Source: Saccharina japonica
Taxonomy: Eukaryota > Sar > Phaeophyceae > Laminariales > Laminariaceae
Direction of reading: 5' to 3'
NCBI GenBank assembly: GCA_008828725.1
Contig: MEHQ01002929.1
Coordinates: 1 to 64,000 of the forward strand
Length of the DNA stretch: 64,000 bases
Shown: positions 34,971-44,745 of the stretch, piece by piece
Layout of the letters: every line of letters begins with the position of its first letter
Position numbering within the stretch: position 1 is the first letter of the stretch
Translations under genes and position numbers: made by a program
The notes under the pieces: model-generated
The model's input: the letters and a program-made list of their open reading frames with translations, nothing else
What the model was told of the DNA's origin: nothing
Databases searched by the model: none

Positions 34971-35570
34971 ATGTCATACGAGTGCCATTATCACAAAACT
35001 TCACAGACAGGCGGGGCGGCGGGGAGTGGGTCGGGGCTTCAGACCGTTCACGCTGTGGCCGTTGATCGTGGAAAGTACCGATACGTACTGAAGGTAATAT
35101 ATTTTGTTCAGGGTACTCGAACTGCACAATACCTGGTAGCCTTGATAGTACGTACTCGTACTGCTGTAGGACCGCATCAAACGATTACGATGATATCAAT
35201 GGTGGCAAAGAGTCACTGGGACCCTCGTGCAGAGCAACTCTTCATCTGCGGACCCTATAATATTGGAATAACTTTCGCTATCGAGAAATCACGGGATCAA
35301 ACATGGCAAGAAATCTGGGTGGCGGTATACGAACCTCCTGGGGATCGTTTTGTAAACGTACCTCACTACTATTATTCTTGGTGGGGTTTCAAATGCAGTC
35401 TACGGTATGTTAAGTGTTCTCGTGGCCCGTCACTCTACATACACTCATATATACTCTCTCTCGTGCTACTGTTGTTGTTGTTGTACCTCATATTTATACA
35501 TACCGTGCAAGGTAGAGAGGTGCTGCTACGTAGAGCACATACTCAATTTGTACACATAGAGTACGAGTAA
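34971..35570 (+). CDS. open frame of 199 codons, doubtful
   Basis: ATG to TAA. Residues 70-140 (from TITMISMVAKSHWDPRAEQL to WQEIWVAVYEPPGDRF) look protein-like. The start overlaps a dispersed GC-rich motif. The Leu-rich end, which would read as a membrane helix, comes from a GTT-repeat tract. The last 200 bp lie inside an inverted repeat (35370-36322). Codon bias is weak. It may contain one exon or none; no family recognised. Confidence 0.25.
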   Translation: MSYECHYHKTSQTGGAAGSGSGLQTVHAVAVDRGKYRYVLKVIYFVQGTRTAQYLVALIVRTRTAVGPHQTITMISMVAKSHWDPRAEQLFICGPYNIGITFAIEKSRDQTWQEIWVAVYEPPGDRFVNVPHYYYSWWGFKCSLRYVKCSRGPSLYIHSYILSLVLLLLLLYLIFIHTVQGREVLLRRAHTQFVHIEYE

Positions 35571-36322
35571 CACTCACAATAATAATAATATACACACATA
35601 GGGTTTAAGGATTATGGGGCTGACGACTCCCGCTTATTATGATCGACTTTACGCACACACAGAGCGTGCCGAGGTTTTGAGGGTGTGACGCCGCCAGCTT
35701 AACTGTGGTTTATGCACATATAGAGGGTGCAAGGGTTATAGGGGGCTGACGCCTCCCGCTTATTATTATTGTTGACTTTACGCACACACAAAGAAAGAGT
35801 GTGCAGGGGTTTAGAGGCTGACGCTGCCCGCTTAGTTAGGTGACTTTTGCACACATACATACACATCATAGTGGGTGCAAGGTGCTATGATATGGGGCCG
35901 GTGCTGTGGTGCTGTCAAGCAAAAGTTACGGAGATAACCAAGCGGGTGGCGTCTAATCCAAATACCTTGCTTTTACTATGTGTGCATAAACCACAGTTAA
36001 GCGGGCGGCGTCACAGCCTCAAAACTTCGGCACCCTATGTGTGTGCGTTAAGTCGATCATAATAAGCGGGAGTCGTCAGCCCCATAATCCTTAAACCCTA
36101 TGTGTGTATATTATTGTGAGTGTTTACTCGTACTCTATGTGTACAAATTAAATATGTGCTCTACGTAGTAGCACCTCTCTACCTTGCACGATATGTATAA
36201 ATATGAGGTACAACAAGTAGCACGAGAGAGAGTATTAATAAGTGTATGTAGAGTCACGGGCCACGAGAACACATAACATACCGTAGACTGCATTTGAAAT
36301 CAACACACCACCGAAAGAAATA
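35370..36322. repeat. inverted repeat made of tandem units
   Basis: The left arm (about 35370-35720) recurs inverted at about 35965-36322, for example 'TTTCAAATGCAGTCTACGG' versus its complement near 36290. Between and within the arms are three to four units of about 90 bp carrying CACACATAG, GGGTGCAAGG and GCTGACG..CCCGCTTATTAT. Non-coding. Confidence 0.85.
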
Positions 36323-37092
36323 AAACGTAAGATGAGGTAAAAAAGTCAAGCAAGTATACGAATCCCAGTTATTGATGATTACCGCAACTGATAGTTCAGG
36401 ATGTCCAAGAAACTCTGTTGGCTATATTGGATGCTGCCGCAGTGACCACTGTGCCTCAGTTTTTCATCTATATCACCAAGAATCGAACCTGAGTTTCCAG
36501 CTAAGTGAGTAGTCTAGTTATAAACGCGGACTAGAACGGCCAGCCATCTACCAATCATATCGCTTTATTAACGGGAGCCACGACAGCCATCTACCAATCA
36601 AATCGCTTTATTAACGGGAGCCACGCGAAATCACGCCGCACACAAGAAGCCCACAGCACGCAAACACCGCATCACTCACGCGACAGCCATGCGACGATTG
36701 ACCTTCGATCTCGACAAATACCCATCCCACGATTAACCCACTTCGTACCGGGCATGAACAGTGAATCTACATAACGATCTCGAAGGTATCATTGCGACCC
36801 GTAGTCTAGGAGGCGAGAGCTTGCCTGCCGCGTCCTATGGTCTTCGTCTGAACCTTCAAAAAGTTCTGTTTTTGGCCATCGGAGAGGAATCGAGAGTTTT
36901 TTCGTCTGTTTCCAACACATTGGCTGCCAAAATCAATTTTATCAGACGCCTGGCCGGCGCCCGCCACATACCATCCACNCCCCCCCCCCCCCCCCCCCCC
37001 CCCCCCTAACGAACAAAAAAATCTATGAGATAGTCGGAAAAAAAAAAATCGACCACCCTCGACTCGACAGTGAAAATCCGACGATTTTGGAG
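36323..37092. other. spacer; small duplication and C tract
   Basis: A 43-bp unit (CAGCCATCTACCAATCAWAT...) is tandemly doubled at 36541-36626. An open stretch at 36761-36966 is mildly protein-like (ATRSLGGESLPAASYG) but runs into a C27 tract containing N at 36979; not called. Confidence 0.45.
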
Positions 37093-37304
37093 TTAGGGCC
37101 CGTTTTAACGAAGAAGAAAAAAAATTATTCTGGAAAAAAACAAATTAATCCGCTTTTCATTGGTCAACACACGCACCAGCACCAAAGATTAGGATCTTGG
37201 GGCATAATATTGGTGCTGGTGCGTGTGTTGACCAATGAAAAGCGAATTTTAATTTTATTTTTTCCAAATTGAATTTATTTCATACTCGTTAATTCGGGCC
37301 CTAA
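37093..37304. mobile_element. 212-bp foldback element with perfect 34-bp stem
   Basis: Outer ends TTAGGGCCCG and CGGGCCCTAA, flanked by GGAG on both sides (37089-37092, 37305-37308), a likely target duplication. Inside, 37151-37184 is exactly complementary to 37211-37244 (CGCTTTTCATTGGTCAACAC... ), with a 26-bp loop. Non-coding. Confidence 0.88.
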
Positions 37305-37346
37305 GGAGCACGATCATTCAGAAAAAGCCTCCCACACTAATTTAAA

Positions 37347-37490
37347 GTAGTTTGTCCCCAAACACGCGGGACCAGTTCTTAAGGGGTTAATTAACCCTTT
37401 TCGAACTGCAGTCCCGTTTTGGGGACAAACCACTCTAATTCTAAGTAATTTGTCCCCAACACGGGACTCCAGTCCTATAAGGGGGAAATG
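37347..37490. repeat. foldback repeat plus third partial copy
   Basis: GTAGTTTGTCCCCAAACACG at 37347 and its inverse ending at 37433 (GTTTTGGGGACAAACCAC) surround AAGGGGTTAATTAACCCTTT. A third copy of the arm starts at about 37443. Confidence 0.8.
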
Positions 37491-38074
37491 AGAAAAGGAA
37501 GGTGCGCAGAGGGGTTAGGTATGTGAATGGAGTGACGCACAAACAAAAAGAAGAAGTATCATCATGCTTGCATAATTGACGCTCCCTCCCTTCATCGCCC
37601 CCAAAACGCAGGACCTGCCGTGATAGGTAGGTCCGTGGCAAGTTGTTGGGGCAGACCCATAAATTAGCAATCTGGCATTAGCTTGCACGTGCGGCCCAGA
37701 CCACTCCCCTACTCCGCCTGCAACCCAACAACCCTACGCCCAACCCTTTGGGGGGCTCGAGGTCGCGGCAGTAGAGGTGGTCGCGCCACTCGGCACCACA
37801 GGCCTATACGTATGTATAAGATTAGCGTTTCGGCGCTCTTATTATAAAAACTCCCGGGCCGACAGGCTACGAGCCTCGACCACAATCAATCACAGACTGA
37901 CGACCTGCAGGGAGTTTTTTCTGGTCTACCTGGTACTATGATATATACGTACTGTAGTATCATATATAGCTGTTCTGCGTTTAGGGCGTGGGTCCTCTCT
38001 CTCATGGATCATGGACCATCTTTTTCCGCGACGAAGCTTCCCTTCGTAAACGAACGCTCTTTCTTTTCGAGTCA
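37491..38074. other. no gene recognised
   Basis: GC-rich sequence at 37680-37800 without exon signals; one TACCTGGTA at 37927. Confidence 0.4.
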
Positions 38075-38308
38075 TCCCACGGTAGGGGCGCAGCAGAATT
38101 TTCTGAGCTCCTCACATGAGGAGCTCAATATNTCACGCGAACCATGACTTCGGAAACATTTGTTCACGCAACCCAACCAAACCTTCCAATGCGGGAGTCC
38201 AAAAACAAACGTACCAGTAGAATATTAATAGTATCCGGTGGTTATTCACGTGAGGAGCACAGCCGGTCAGAAAATATTGAGCCTTAAAGTGGTACCCCTA
38301 CCGTGGGA
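38075..38308. mobile_element. MITE family 3-related element
   Basis: Ends TCCCACGGTAGGGGCGC and the inverse GGTACCCCTACCGTGGGA, with 'GAGCTCCTCACATGAGGAGC' just inside. The family-3 termini are similar but not identical (TGCTACGGTAGAGG). Contains N at 38132. Confidence 0.7.
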
Positions 38309-38514
38309 TTGCTCTTTCTTCTCACAGTACGTAGTAGTATTAATAGATGAATAGTCGTCCGTCCGCCCGAGAAGAACATTGATTGATGGTTTCACTGATT
38401 CTAAAGTATTAATATTAACATTTTAATAGTAAAGTACTGCGGGCAATGACACGCTGATTGAAGTTCTCTCATCGCAAACATAAACGTGAAAACAGGAGGA
38501 GATCGGAGAATTAT

Positions 38515-38918
38515 GTCACGGCGAGCAGGAGACATTGTTCCATATTTTAGTAAGTGACCCGGAGTTATAGGACCTCGGAGGGATAGCAAAGGAGGGGATC
38601 GACCAAACGGGCGTGGGCTTGGATGAAGCTTGGGGTATGTCGATCACTTGGAAAGCACGAAATACTCTGAAACTGTGAACCTGTGAACTTGAGCACTGTG
38701 AACCTGTGAAATGAGCGCTGATACTGAATCACTGGCACGAAACGCTTGCATATCCGACACATGGAACGCTACTGCATGCTCGTGACCTGTCCTGCTGGCA
38801 AAATCCGTCCGCTCGTTGGATCAAGAGACAACCAGGTCAGACACAATATACTGGAATATGGTTTGCTGTCGAAGCCTACAAAATCGTGGAGCACAAAGGG
38901 GTGCTCTCCGTATAACAT
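38515..38918 (-). repeat. inverted copy of the 27292-27690 repeat
   Basis: Collinear over the full length when reversed; differences are mostly single bases and short indels. Confidence 0.85.
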
Positions 38919-38959
38919 GGCTCCTCCGTAGGAGTGCAGAGTGTTGTTGGGAAATTGTT

Positions 38960-39048
38960 TTTGGGTAGTATAGTCAAATGGTCACCATGCCCGTTTGTGG
39001 ATGTGAAGGCTTGAGTTCGATTCTCACAGCGCTGCTTTTCTTTTTTTT
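38960..39048 (+). repeat. degenerate tRNA-like sequence
   Basis: GTAGTATAGTCAAATGG (A-box-like) and CTTGAGTTCGATTCTCAC (B box) are spaced as in a tRNA, followed by a T11 tract that could serve as a Pol III stop. The anticodon arm does not pair well, so this is not a functional tRNA. Repeated at about 49109-49197. Confidence 0.7.
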
Positions 39049-39344
39049 TTTTCAACTTTTCTTTGTATTACAAGTACGTTATATCAGCCTCTCCCTTCTT
39101 CGGTGCATCCTTTTCTACGTCTTCTGCAAATATTATCCCACCACTACTGCACGGGCACTGTGTCCCATGTGTCACGTGTGCGTGCGTGTACGGTGTGTGC
39201 CGTGTGTCACGCGTGTGTATGCAGCGTGTCACGCTTGGAGTGTTTTCAAACCTTTTTGTGTTGGGAGTCCTCGGTTTTGTGCGGGATAGACCTTCCTTAC
39301 CTTGAGCGCCACAACAATTAAATACTGACAAAAATGCACAGATT

Positions 39345-39650
39345 ATCCGAGTATACTCTACTTGGAGTATCGAGTATTTTTCGTACTCCGAGTACTGAGA
39401 TTATTAGAGTACTGGTGGCCTAAATACTCGGAGTACTTGGAGTATGAGCAGTACTGAAGGCCCAAATACTCCGAGTACTGGGAGTATGAGCAGTACTTAT
39501 ACTCGAGTACAAGCAGTACTCGGAGTAAAAACATCTGAAATACTCGGAGTACTCCGAGTATCGAGAGTATTGAACACCGAAATACTGCGAGTACACAAAG
39601 TACCTGAAGTATTTTTTTCTCGAAAATACTCTAATTATACTCCGAGGTAA
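39345..39650. repeat. palindromic-core array 1 (ACTCGGAGT)
   Basis: About ten ACTCGGAGTA/TACTCCGAGT cores separated by 12-30 bp of semi-conserved filler ('TGAGCAGTACTGAAG', 'GAACACCGAAATACTG'). The whole array is about 90 percent identical to the reverse complement of 61420-61705, so it is a dispersed unit and not a simple satellite. Confidence 0.9.
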
Positions 39651-39769
39651 TGGGAGCATCTGTGAATTTTTAAATGCTATAAACGCCAGTCACATGTTCC
39701 CAGGACCTGGGAGGAATGACGGCCGAGTCTTTAAAATGATGCAAAGATGCTCCTAACGTACTTCACACT

Positions 39770-40085
39770 CCGAGTATACTCCGAGTATCGAGTACATTTC
39801 GTACTCCGAGTACTTCAGAGTATAAGAGTATTATCGGCCTGAATACTCGGAGTACTTGGAGCATGAGCAGTACTGAAGCCCCAAATACTCGGAGTACAAG
39901 GAGTACCCGCAGTATCGGACCCCGAAATACTCCGAGTAAAGCAGTATCGAGAGTGTTCATACCCGAAATACTCCGAGTACGAGCAGTATCCGGAGTATCG
40001 AACCCCGAAATACTCCGAGTACACGAAGTACCTGAAGTAATGTATCTGCAATACTCGGGACTTTACTCCAAGGTACTCGGACAAC
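39770..40085. repeat. palindromic-core array 2
   Basis: Same core with other fillers ('CAGTATCGGACCCCGAAATA', 'GAGTGTTCATACC'). It is joined to array 1 by a conserved 115-bp spacer ('ATAAACGCCAGTCACATG', 'GGAGGAATGACGGCCGAGT'). Spacer and array are homologous to the reverse complement of 58590-59040. Confidence 0.9.
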
Positions 40086-40318
40086 CTGTTCAAACATGAT
40101 AACATGTTTGGCGGGATCTCTAAGAACGATCGAGTCAATAGTAACGGTTCCACCATATTTCGAGTATATTTTATCACCAAAAATGCAGGTGCAAATAAAT
40201 CTAAAAAGGTCTACTCACATTTATTTATGTACAGTAATACGCAGATACTCAAAAACGTCGTATTTATGTACTATACATACATTATGATATGCGTAGTAGG
40301 TTTTCGATTCGTCCTTGC

Positions 40319-40618
40319 GCCACTCCCCTAGGCATGTCCCGGAGGGGAACCTTGTATGTATAGTTATGTTTGTGAAATTTTCGCACTTTTCGCAACTTTT
40401 CTCTTCGCGCGAGCGCTTTTCGGCAAAACGCTAAGTACCCCGACACGGGAGGCCCGGCCGGACACATTGGTCGAGGTTTGGGCTCGATCCGAGCTCTGTG
40501 GCTCGCGTGGCGGGCGCTCGAAGTTTTTTTTCCCGCGGGAGTGGATAAGCCGATTTCCCTGGTTTTCTGCATGAGGCCGTGTTTTGTACGTACGTGCCTG
40601 TAAATAATAACGTTCTAC
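40319..40618 (-). repeat. inverted copy of the 29699-29988 repeat
   Basis: Near-identical core; the hairpin end differs (CTCCCCTAGGCATGTCCCGG in place of a TTCG tetraloop). Confidence 0.85.
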
Positions 40619-41201
40619 GCACACAGGAGAGCCCAGACATACCACAGGTCGACCACAGAACATGCAGAGAGCACGACTGTTTTTTTTCCATCATGCGTTT
40701 TTTTGTGCGTTTCTTGCCGGGAGCACTGGGAGCAGGCAAGGACACAGCAGCAGCACTGCAGAGAGCATGCTACGGCGCAACCTCATTGTTACAACCCTGC
40801 CGCCCAGTAGCACAGCAGGCATCACACCATGCATGCGCGTGCCATAAATCCGTGCTGTACAATAGTGGCGATTTGCGTTTGTCGGAGCCTGCGATCTTCC
40901 AAACTCGTGGTACCTGCAGATTGATGTTCATGTACGAATCTCTCCGCTGTCCCGAAATGTAAGCAACGTTTGTTCATTAAACATGTATACCAACTGTCCT
41001 CACACTTCTGGACAGAGAGGCCTGTGCGCCTCGGAAACAGATATGTGCTGTTCACTACTTTGTTGTTGCTTCGAGTCGTCGCTTTCATTGGAGCCAGCAA
41101 TCCATCGCCAAACCACACCACCACCACCTCTCTCTTGCTTGTTGCTGCTGTTGATGGTTGCACCCGGGTAGACTATTTGCAGAGGGCTTGTTTTGTTTCA
41201 G

Positions 41202-41533
41202 TGGTCGCCCCGGTGGTCTAACTGGTAGCCACGAAGCCTGTAGGCCCGGATGTCGAGGGTTCGATTCTCCCCATGGAGGTTTTTATTCTCAAATGACACC
41301 GACTGTCGAGAGCGCATATTATAGCATGGGTAAGCAAAATTCGACGAGAGTTGACGAGGGAGGAAAGTGCTGAAANTTTCTCGCGATTAAAATGCAAAGC
41401 AAGAACCGTAGTGGGGGAGGAGGGAGAGGAGCCTACTTTGTGACCCCGGATCTGAGTTGCGACTAGGGAGGGAGAAAGACGGAAGTGCGAAGATAATTAA
41501 TGGGATGGGGAAAAAAAAGAAGAAAAAAAAAAA
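41202..41533 (+). repeat. full-length SINE, type-1 head
   Basis: 332 bp: head with TGGTCTAACTGG and GGGTTCGATTCTCC, linker CTCAAATGACACCGACTGTC, tail CCCCGGATCTGAGTTGCGAC ... TTAATGGGATGGGG, and an A-rich end. One N at 41376. It is the clearest plus-strand copy. Confidence 0.93.
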
Positions 41534-41539
41534 CGTGGG

Positions 41540-41985
41540 ACCAGCTTCAAAGACTACTGGCATTGGTACCCAAGTTCGAATCCCACCACTGTGGTGAGAT
41601 TTTTACTTTTTATTTGAAAAAATAAAAAGGAACCAATTATTGCCCCGGTAGACTATTTATTATTAATAGTGGTCAGCTTCAAAGACTACTGGCATTGGTA
41701 CCCAAGTTCGAATCCCACTGTGATGAGATTTTTACTCTTGTATTTGAAAAAATAAAAAGGAACCAATTATTGCTGAGAGCGCCTTCGTGGCGTGGGTAGG
41801 CGAAATCCGACGCAAGTCGACGAGGGAAGAGAGTGCTGAAATCTTCTCGCGATAAAAATACAAGGCAAGTACCGTAGTGGGGAGGATGGAGAAGAGCTTA
41901 CTTAGTGACCCCGGATCTGAGTTACGACTAAAGAAGGAGAGAAAAGAAGGGCGAAGATAATAAATGGGATGGACAAAAAAAAATG
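41540..41985 (+). repeat. SINE with duplicated head of a fourth type
   Basis: The head CAGCTTCAAAGACTACTGGC ... CCAAGTTCGAATCCCAC occurs twice (41540-41640 and 41660-41773). The standard tail follows (GTCGACGAGGGAAG ... CCCCGGATCTGAGTTACGAC ... ATGGGATGGAC) with an A9 end. It is repeated at 51716-52155 and inverted at 56090-56540. Confidence 0.9.
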
Positions 41986-42662
41986 TGCATATTCTTTTCC
42001 CTCTTTCGCTAAATGAATTAATTGTACCCCCCCATACCACGAACAACCTACCGGCGTCACCATTTGAGCGCACACTACATATATATACGAAGTATGTACT
42101 ACTGTATTTATATGTTTTCAAATGTTTTGTTTTGTTTTGTTTTGGTTGTTTTACTTCCACGAAAGATGCTTTGAATTATTATATGAAAAATAGTCCAAGG
42201 GGGGGGGTGGTGGGGGGGGTGCTCTGCTCCTTCCGCGCCTCACGTGCATACGCTTCACTTATTATACACCTACACAAATTGCAGGGGGGGCGCGAGGGGG
42301 GGCTGCGCTGCTGTTGCCATCAGGCTTATATTATTGGGTGGGGCTCGGGAGGGCGGCAACAAAATTAACACCCGAGTAGGCTCTTTCCGTGTAGGCCTAT
42401 TGGAGAAGGGGGACGAGTTAGCTAATCTTGTCGACTCCTCCTTGATGGGATTGAGGATGGAGCGCACGCTGCTGCTGCTGCGTGGGATCACAGACCCTCG
42501 CCTCGCCTCGCCAACGACCTCGGTGTTTTAATCCCCACCTTCCCACACCTCAAGCCGACCGCCACCACATGGTCAGGAAGAGGAGGGGGCGAACGTCTCT
42601 CACAGAGTATACTAACGTCGCGTAGGAGCAGCAGTCTTAGTACTGCTTGGCGCGTGGCGGGG

Positions 42663-42893
42663 GGGAACGGCGCGTGAAGCGCAGGCTCCCTTGGCTTGAA
42701 TAGCCAAGGCGACGCTTGAAACGCGGGCCTTCTCGTCACCAAACCAAGACCACGGCTGAGGGGAACTTCGTCACCAAACCTAGACCACGGCTGAGGGGAA
42801 CGGCGCACGAGGCGCGGGTTCCCGCCGTCGAACATGTACCCCGATCGAGGAGAACCTCGCGCGAAGCGCGTGGTCCCGTCGCCGGTACGGCGC
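42663..42893. repeat. GC-rich tract with five successive hairpins
   Basis: GGGAACGGCGCGTGAAGCGC.. (42663-42690), TTGGCTTGAATAGCCAA (42691), GGGAACGGCGCACGAGGCGC.. (42796-42823), GAGAACCTCGCGCGAAGCGC.. (42850-42876) and CGCCGGTACGGCG (42880) can each fold back on themselves. Between them 'ACCACGGCTGAGGGGAAC' is tandemly doubled. All three copies of the block keep the hairpins. Confidence 0.7.
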
Positions 42894-43399
42894 CGTGTGA
42901 AATATTAACGCAGGTGGGTGAGGAACCCGTGGGCTCTTCTTGGCGGAGGCAAGCCTACAAAATATTTTCCTTTAGGTTCCCAGACTTCGGACTAGCTAGG
43001 CACGTACGACCCCATAGGAAAACCAAGGACCCTGCGGTTTTGAAGGGGGGGAGAGTGTTATAAGGCTTACATTGATTGGGTGGGTACAGTCTTAGGCTAA
43101 CCTTTTACCATTATTAGCCCAACGGACTACTACTGTAATGCTTTGTCACAGCCTATTTCGCCCCCGTGTGTTAACGCCTTCCAGCGAAACACATAATAAT
43201 CGGAAACACGGTCGAGTTATCTGCCGATCCGGTCGCGCTCCGCGAATGAAACGAACCCCCCCCCCCCCCCCCCACTCATGTGCAGTCCAGGAGGGACCGC
43301 TCATATCGGAACTCTGGAATTGCTAAACTGTCACACGGTTACGTTCTTCAGTCTTTCTAAACGGCCCACTCAATTAGTAGACGTACCTGGTAAGTATAT

Positions 43400-44040
43400 A
43401 TATATATATATATATTCATACGTGGAAAAGGAGAGGACGCCTGACGACGCTACAACCTACAACGCTACGCGCAAAACAAATCAAGAAACAAGAAACAAAA
43501 CAACGATGTCCGACGGTTCTCTGTCGCTCCCTAATGTCGGTGCCTGGCTCTCCCCTGCTCGTGCCGTGCCTCGCCCGATAGCTACATGGACTCAGAATAT
43601 CTCGCTGCTCCCGCTGCTCTACTCGCTTTCCTATTCCAATTGCGTCTGTTCCTACGTTCCCCCTATCTAAGATGCCGGAATATATTTTCCCAGTATTACA
43701 CCGTGATAAACATCCCATTGTTGCTGTTTAGAACTCCCCGTTAGTTCTTCAATCCACTGGCTGCTGGTATATACCTGTAGTTATACCCCGTTCGTTGCCC
43801 TCCAAACAACAGGTTGTCACTTAAGACACTTTTTTTTGTGTGTTTTCCTTTTGATTATGATGTGTTTCTTGGGTCTGTCGTACCCCGCATGATGACATGG
43901 CATTGCATTGTCTATATTCTGCTTACTGCGTAACAACGTAGTTTCTCTGCTGTGTCGTAGTTTTGTGACCACAGAGCTTGTATCTCTCTGGGGTTAAGCA
44001 TCTGCACGGACACTGACGACATGAACAGCCGATTTTCCTA
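43400..44040. repeat. non-coding part of the duplication; LINE-like 3' motif
   Basis: 43950-44010 contains TGTGACCACAGAGCTTGTAT CTCTCT, which recurs at 63155-63182 upstream of a (CAA)n end. It may be the 3' end of a non-LTR element family, but no coding part is seen. A (TA)n run precedes it at 43398-43414. Confidence 0.4.
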
Positions 44041-44408
44041 ATTGAGAATGAATTGCCTTTCCGATGAGAATGAAAATCGTTTTTTTTTTGTTTTTTTAAT
44101 AGTAAAGAGATGTGCTTCCCTCACAGACACTTTTTTCACTGTATACTATTGTCAGTTGATATACCCGTCGATGACAAATTAAAACAAATGAAATCGGCAT
44201 CGGCAGTCTCAAGATATCGAAGATCCAAGGAAATCTGGATTTATGGACGAGGTATCATACCTCGCTCATAAATGCACATTCTCTTAAATCCTTGATTTTT
44301 CGAGCCTGTCAAGGTTGATTTCAAAAACAAATTCGTGGATCGATACCTACCACCGAGGAACATATGTTACAGTAGTAGGTCAAATTTTAATCGTGGGCGA
44401 AATACAAC

Positions 44409-44745
44409 TTTTTTTTTCTTTTTTTTTTCCCATCCCATTCATTATCTTCGCACTTCCGTCTTTCTCCCTCCCTAGTCGTAACTCAGATCCGGGGTCACAA
44501 AGTAGGCTCCTCTCCCTCCTCCCCCACTACGGTTCTTGCCTTGCGTTTTCATCGCGAGAAAATTTCAGCAATTTCTTCCCTCGTCAACGTTCGTCGAATT
44601 TTGCTTACCCACGCTACGTATAGTATGCGCTCTCGACAGTCGGTGTCATTTGAGAATAAGAACCTCCATGGGGAGAATCGAACCCTCGACATCCGGCCCT
44701 ACAGGCTTCGTGGCTACCAGTTAGACCACCGGGGGGACCGGCCTA
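44409..44745 (-). repeat. full-length SINE, type-1 head
   Basis: Minus-strand copy with all modules and a T-rich (A-tail) start. The boundary between the segmental duplication and the inverted repeat (44623/44624) falls inside it. Confidence 0.92.

Larger units (their letters stand above)
38943..44623 (+). repeat. segmental duplication, copy 1
   Basis: This 5.68-kb block recurs at 49092-54793. It carries a tRNA-like sequence, two palindromic-core arrays, a GC-rich dispersed repeat, two SINEs, a hairpin-rich GC tract and the tail of a third SINE. The 3' part (41540-44623) differs from copy 2 at only about half a dozen positions. The middle part does not match cleanly (see findings). Confidence 0.9.

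Noticed and set aside
38960-39048. Possible tRNA-His gene
   Set aside because: The loop contains GTG and the A/B boxes are spaced well, but the acceptor and anticodon stems do not pair; it is a degenerate tRNA-like repeat.
39420-39660. Repeat protein with YSEYFG-type motifs
   Set aside because: The frame comes from the palindromic-core array; the arrays at other loci have stops and different phases.
43278-43670. 130-codon frame in the duplicated block
   Set aside because: It crosses a (TA)n tract and shows no bias; its repetition in copy 2 reflects block identity.
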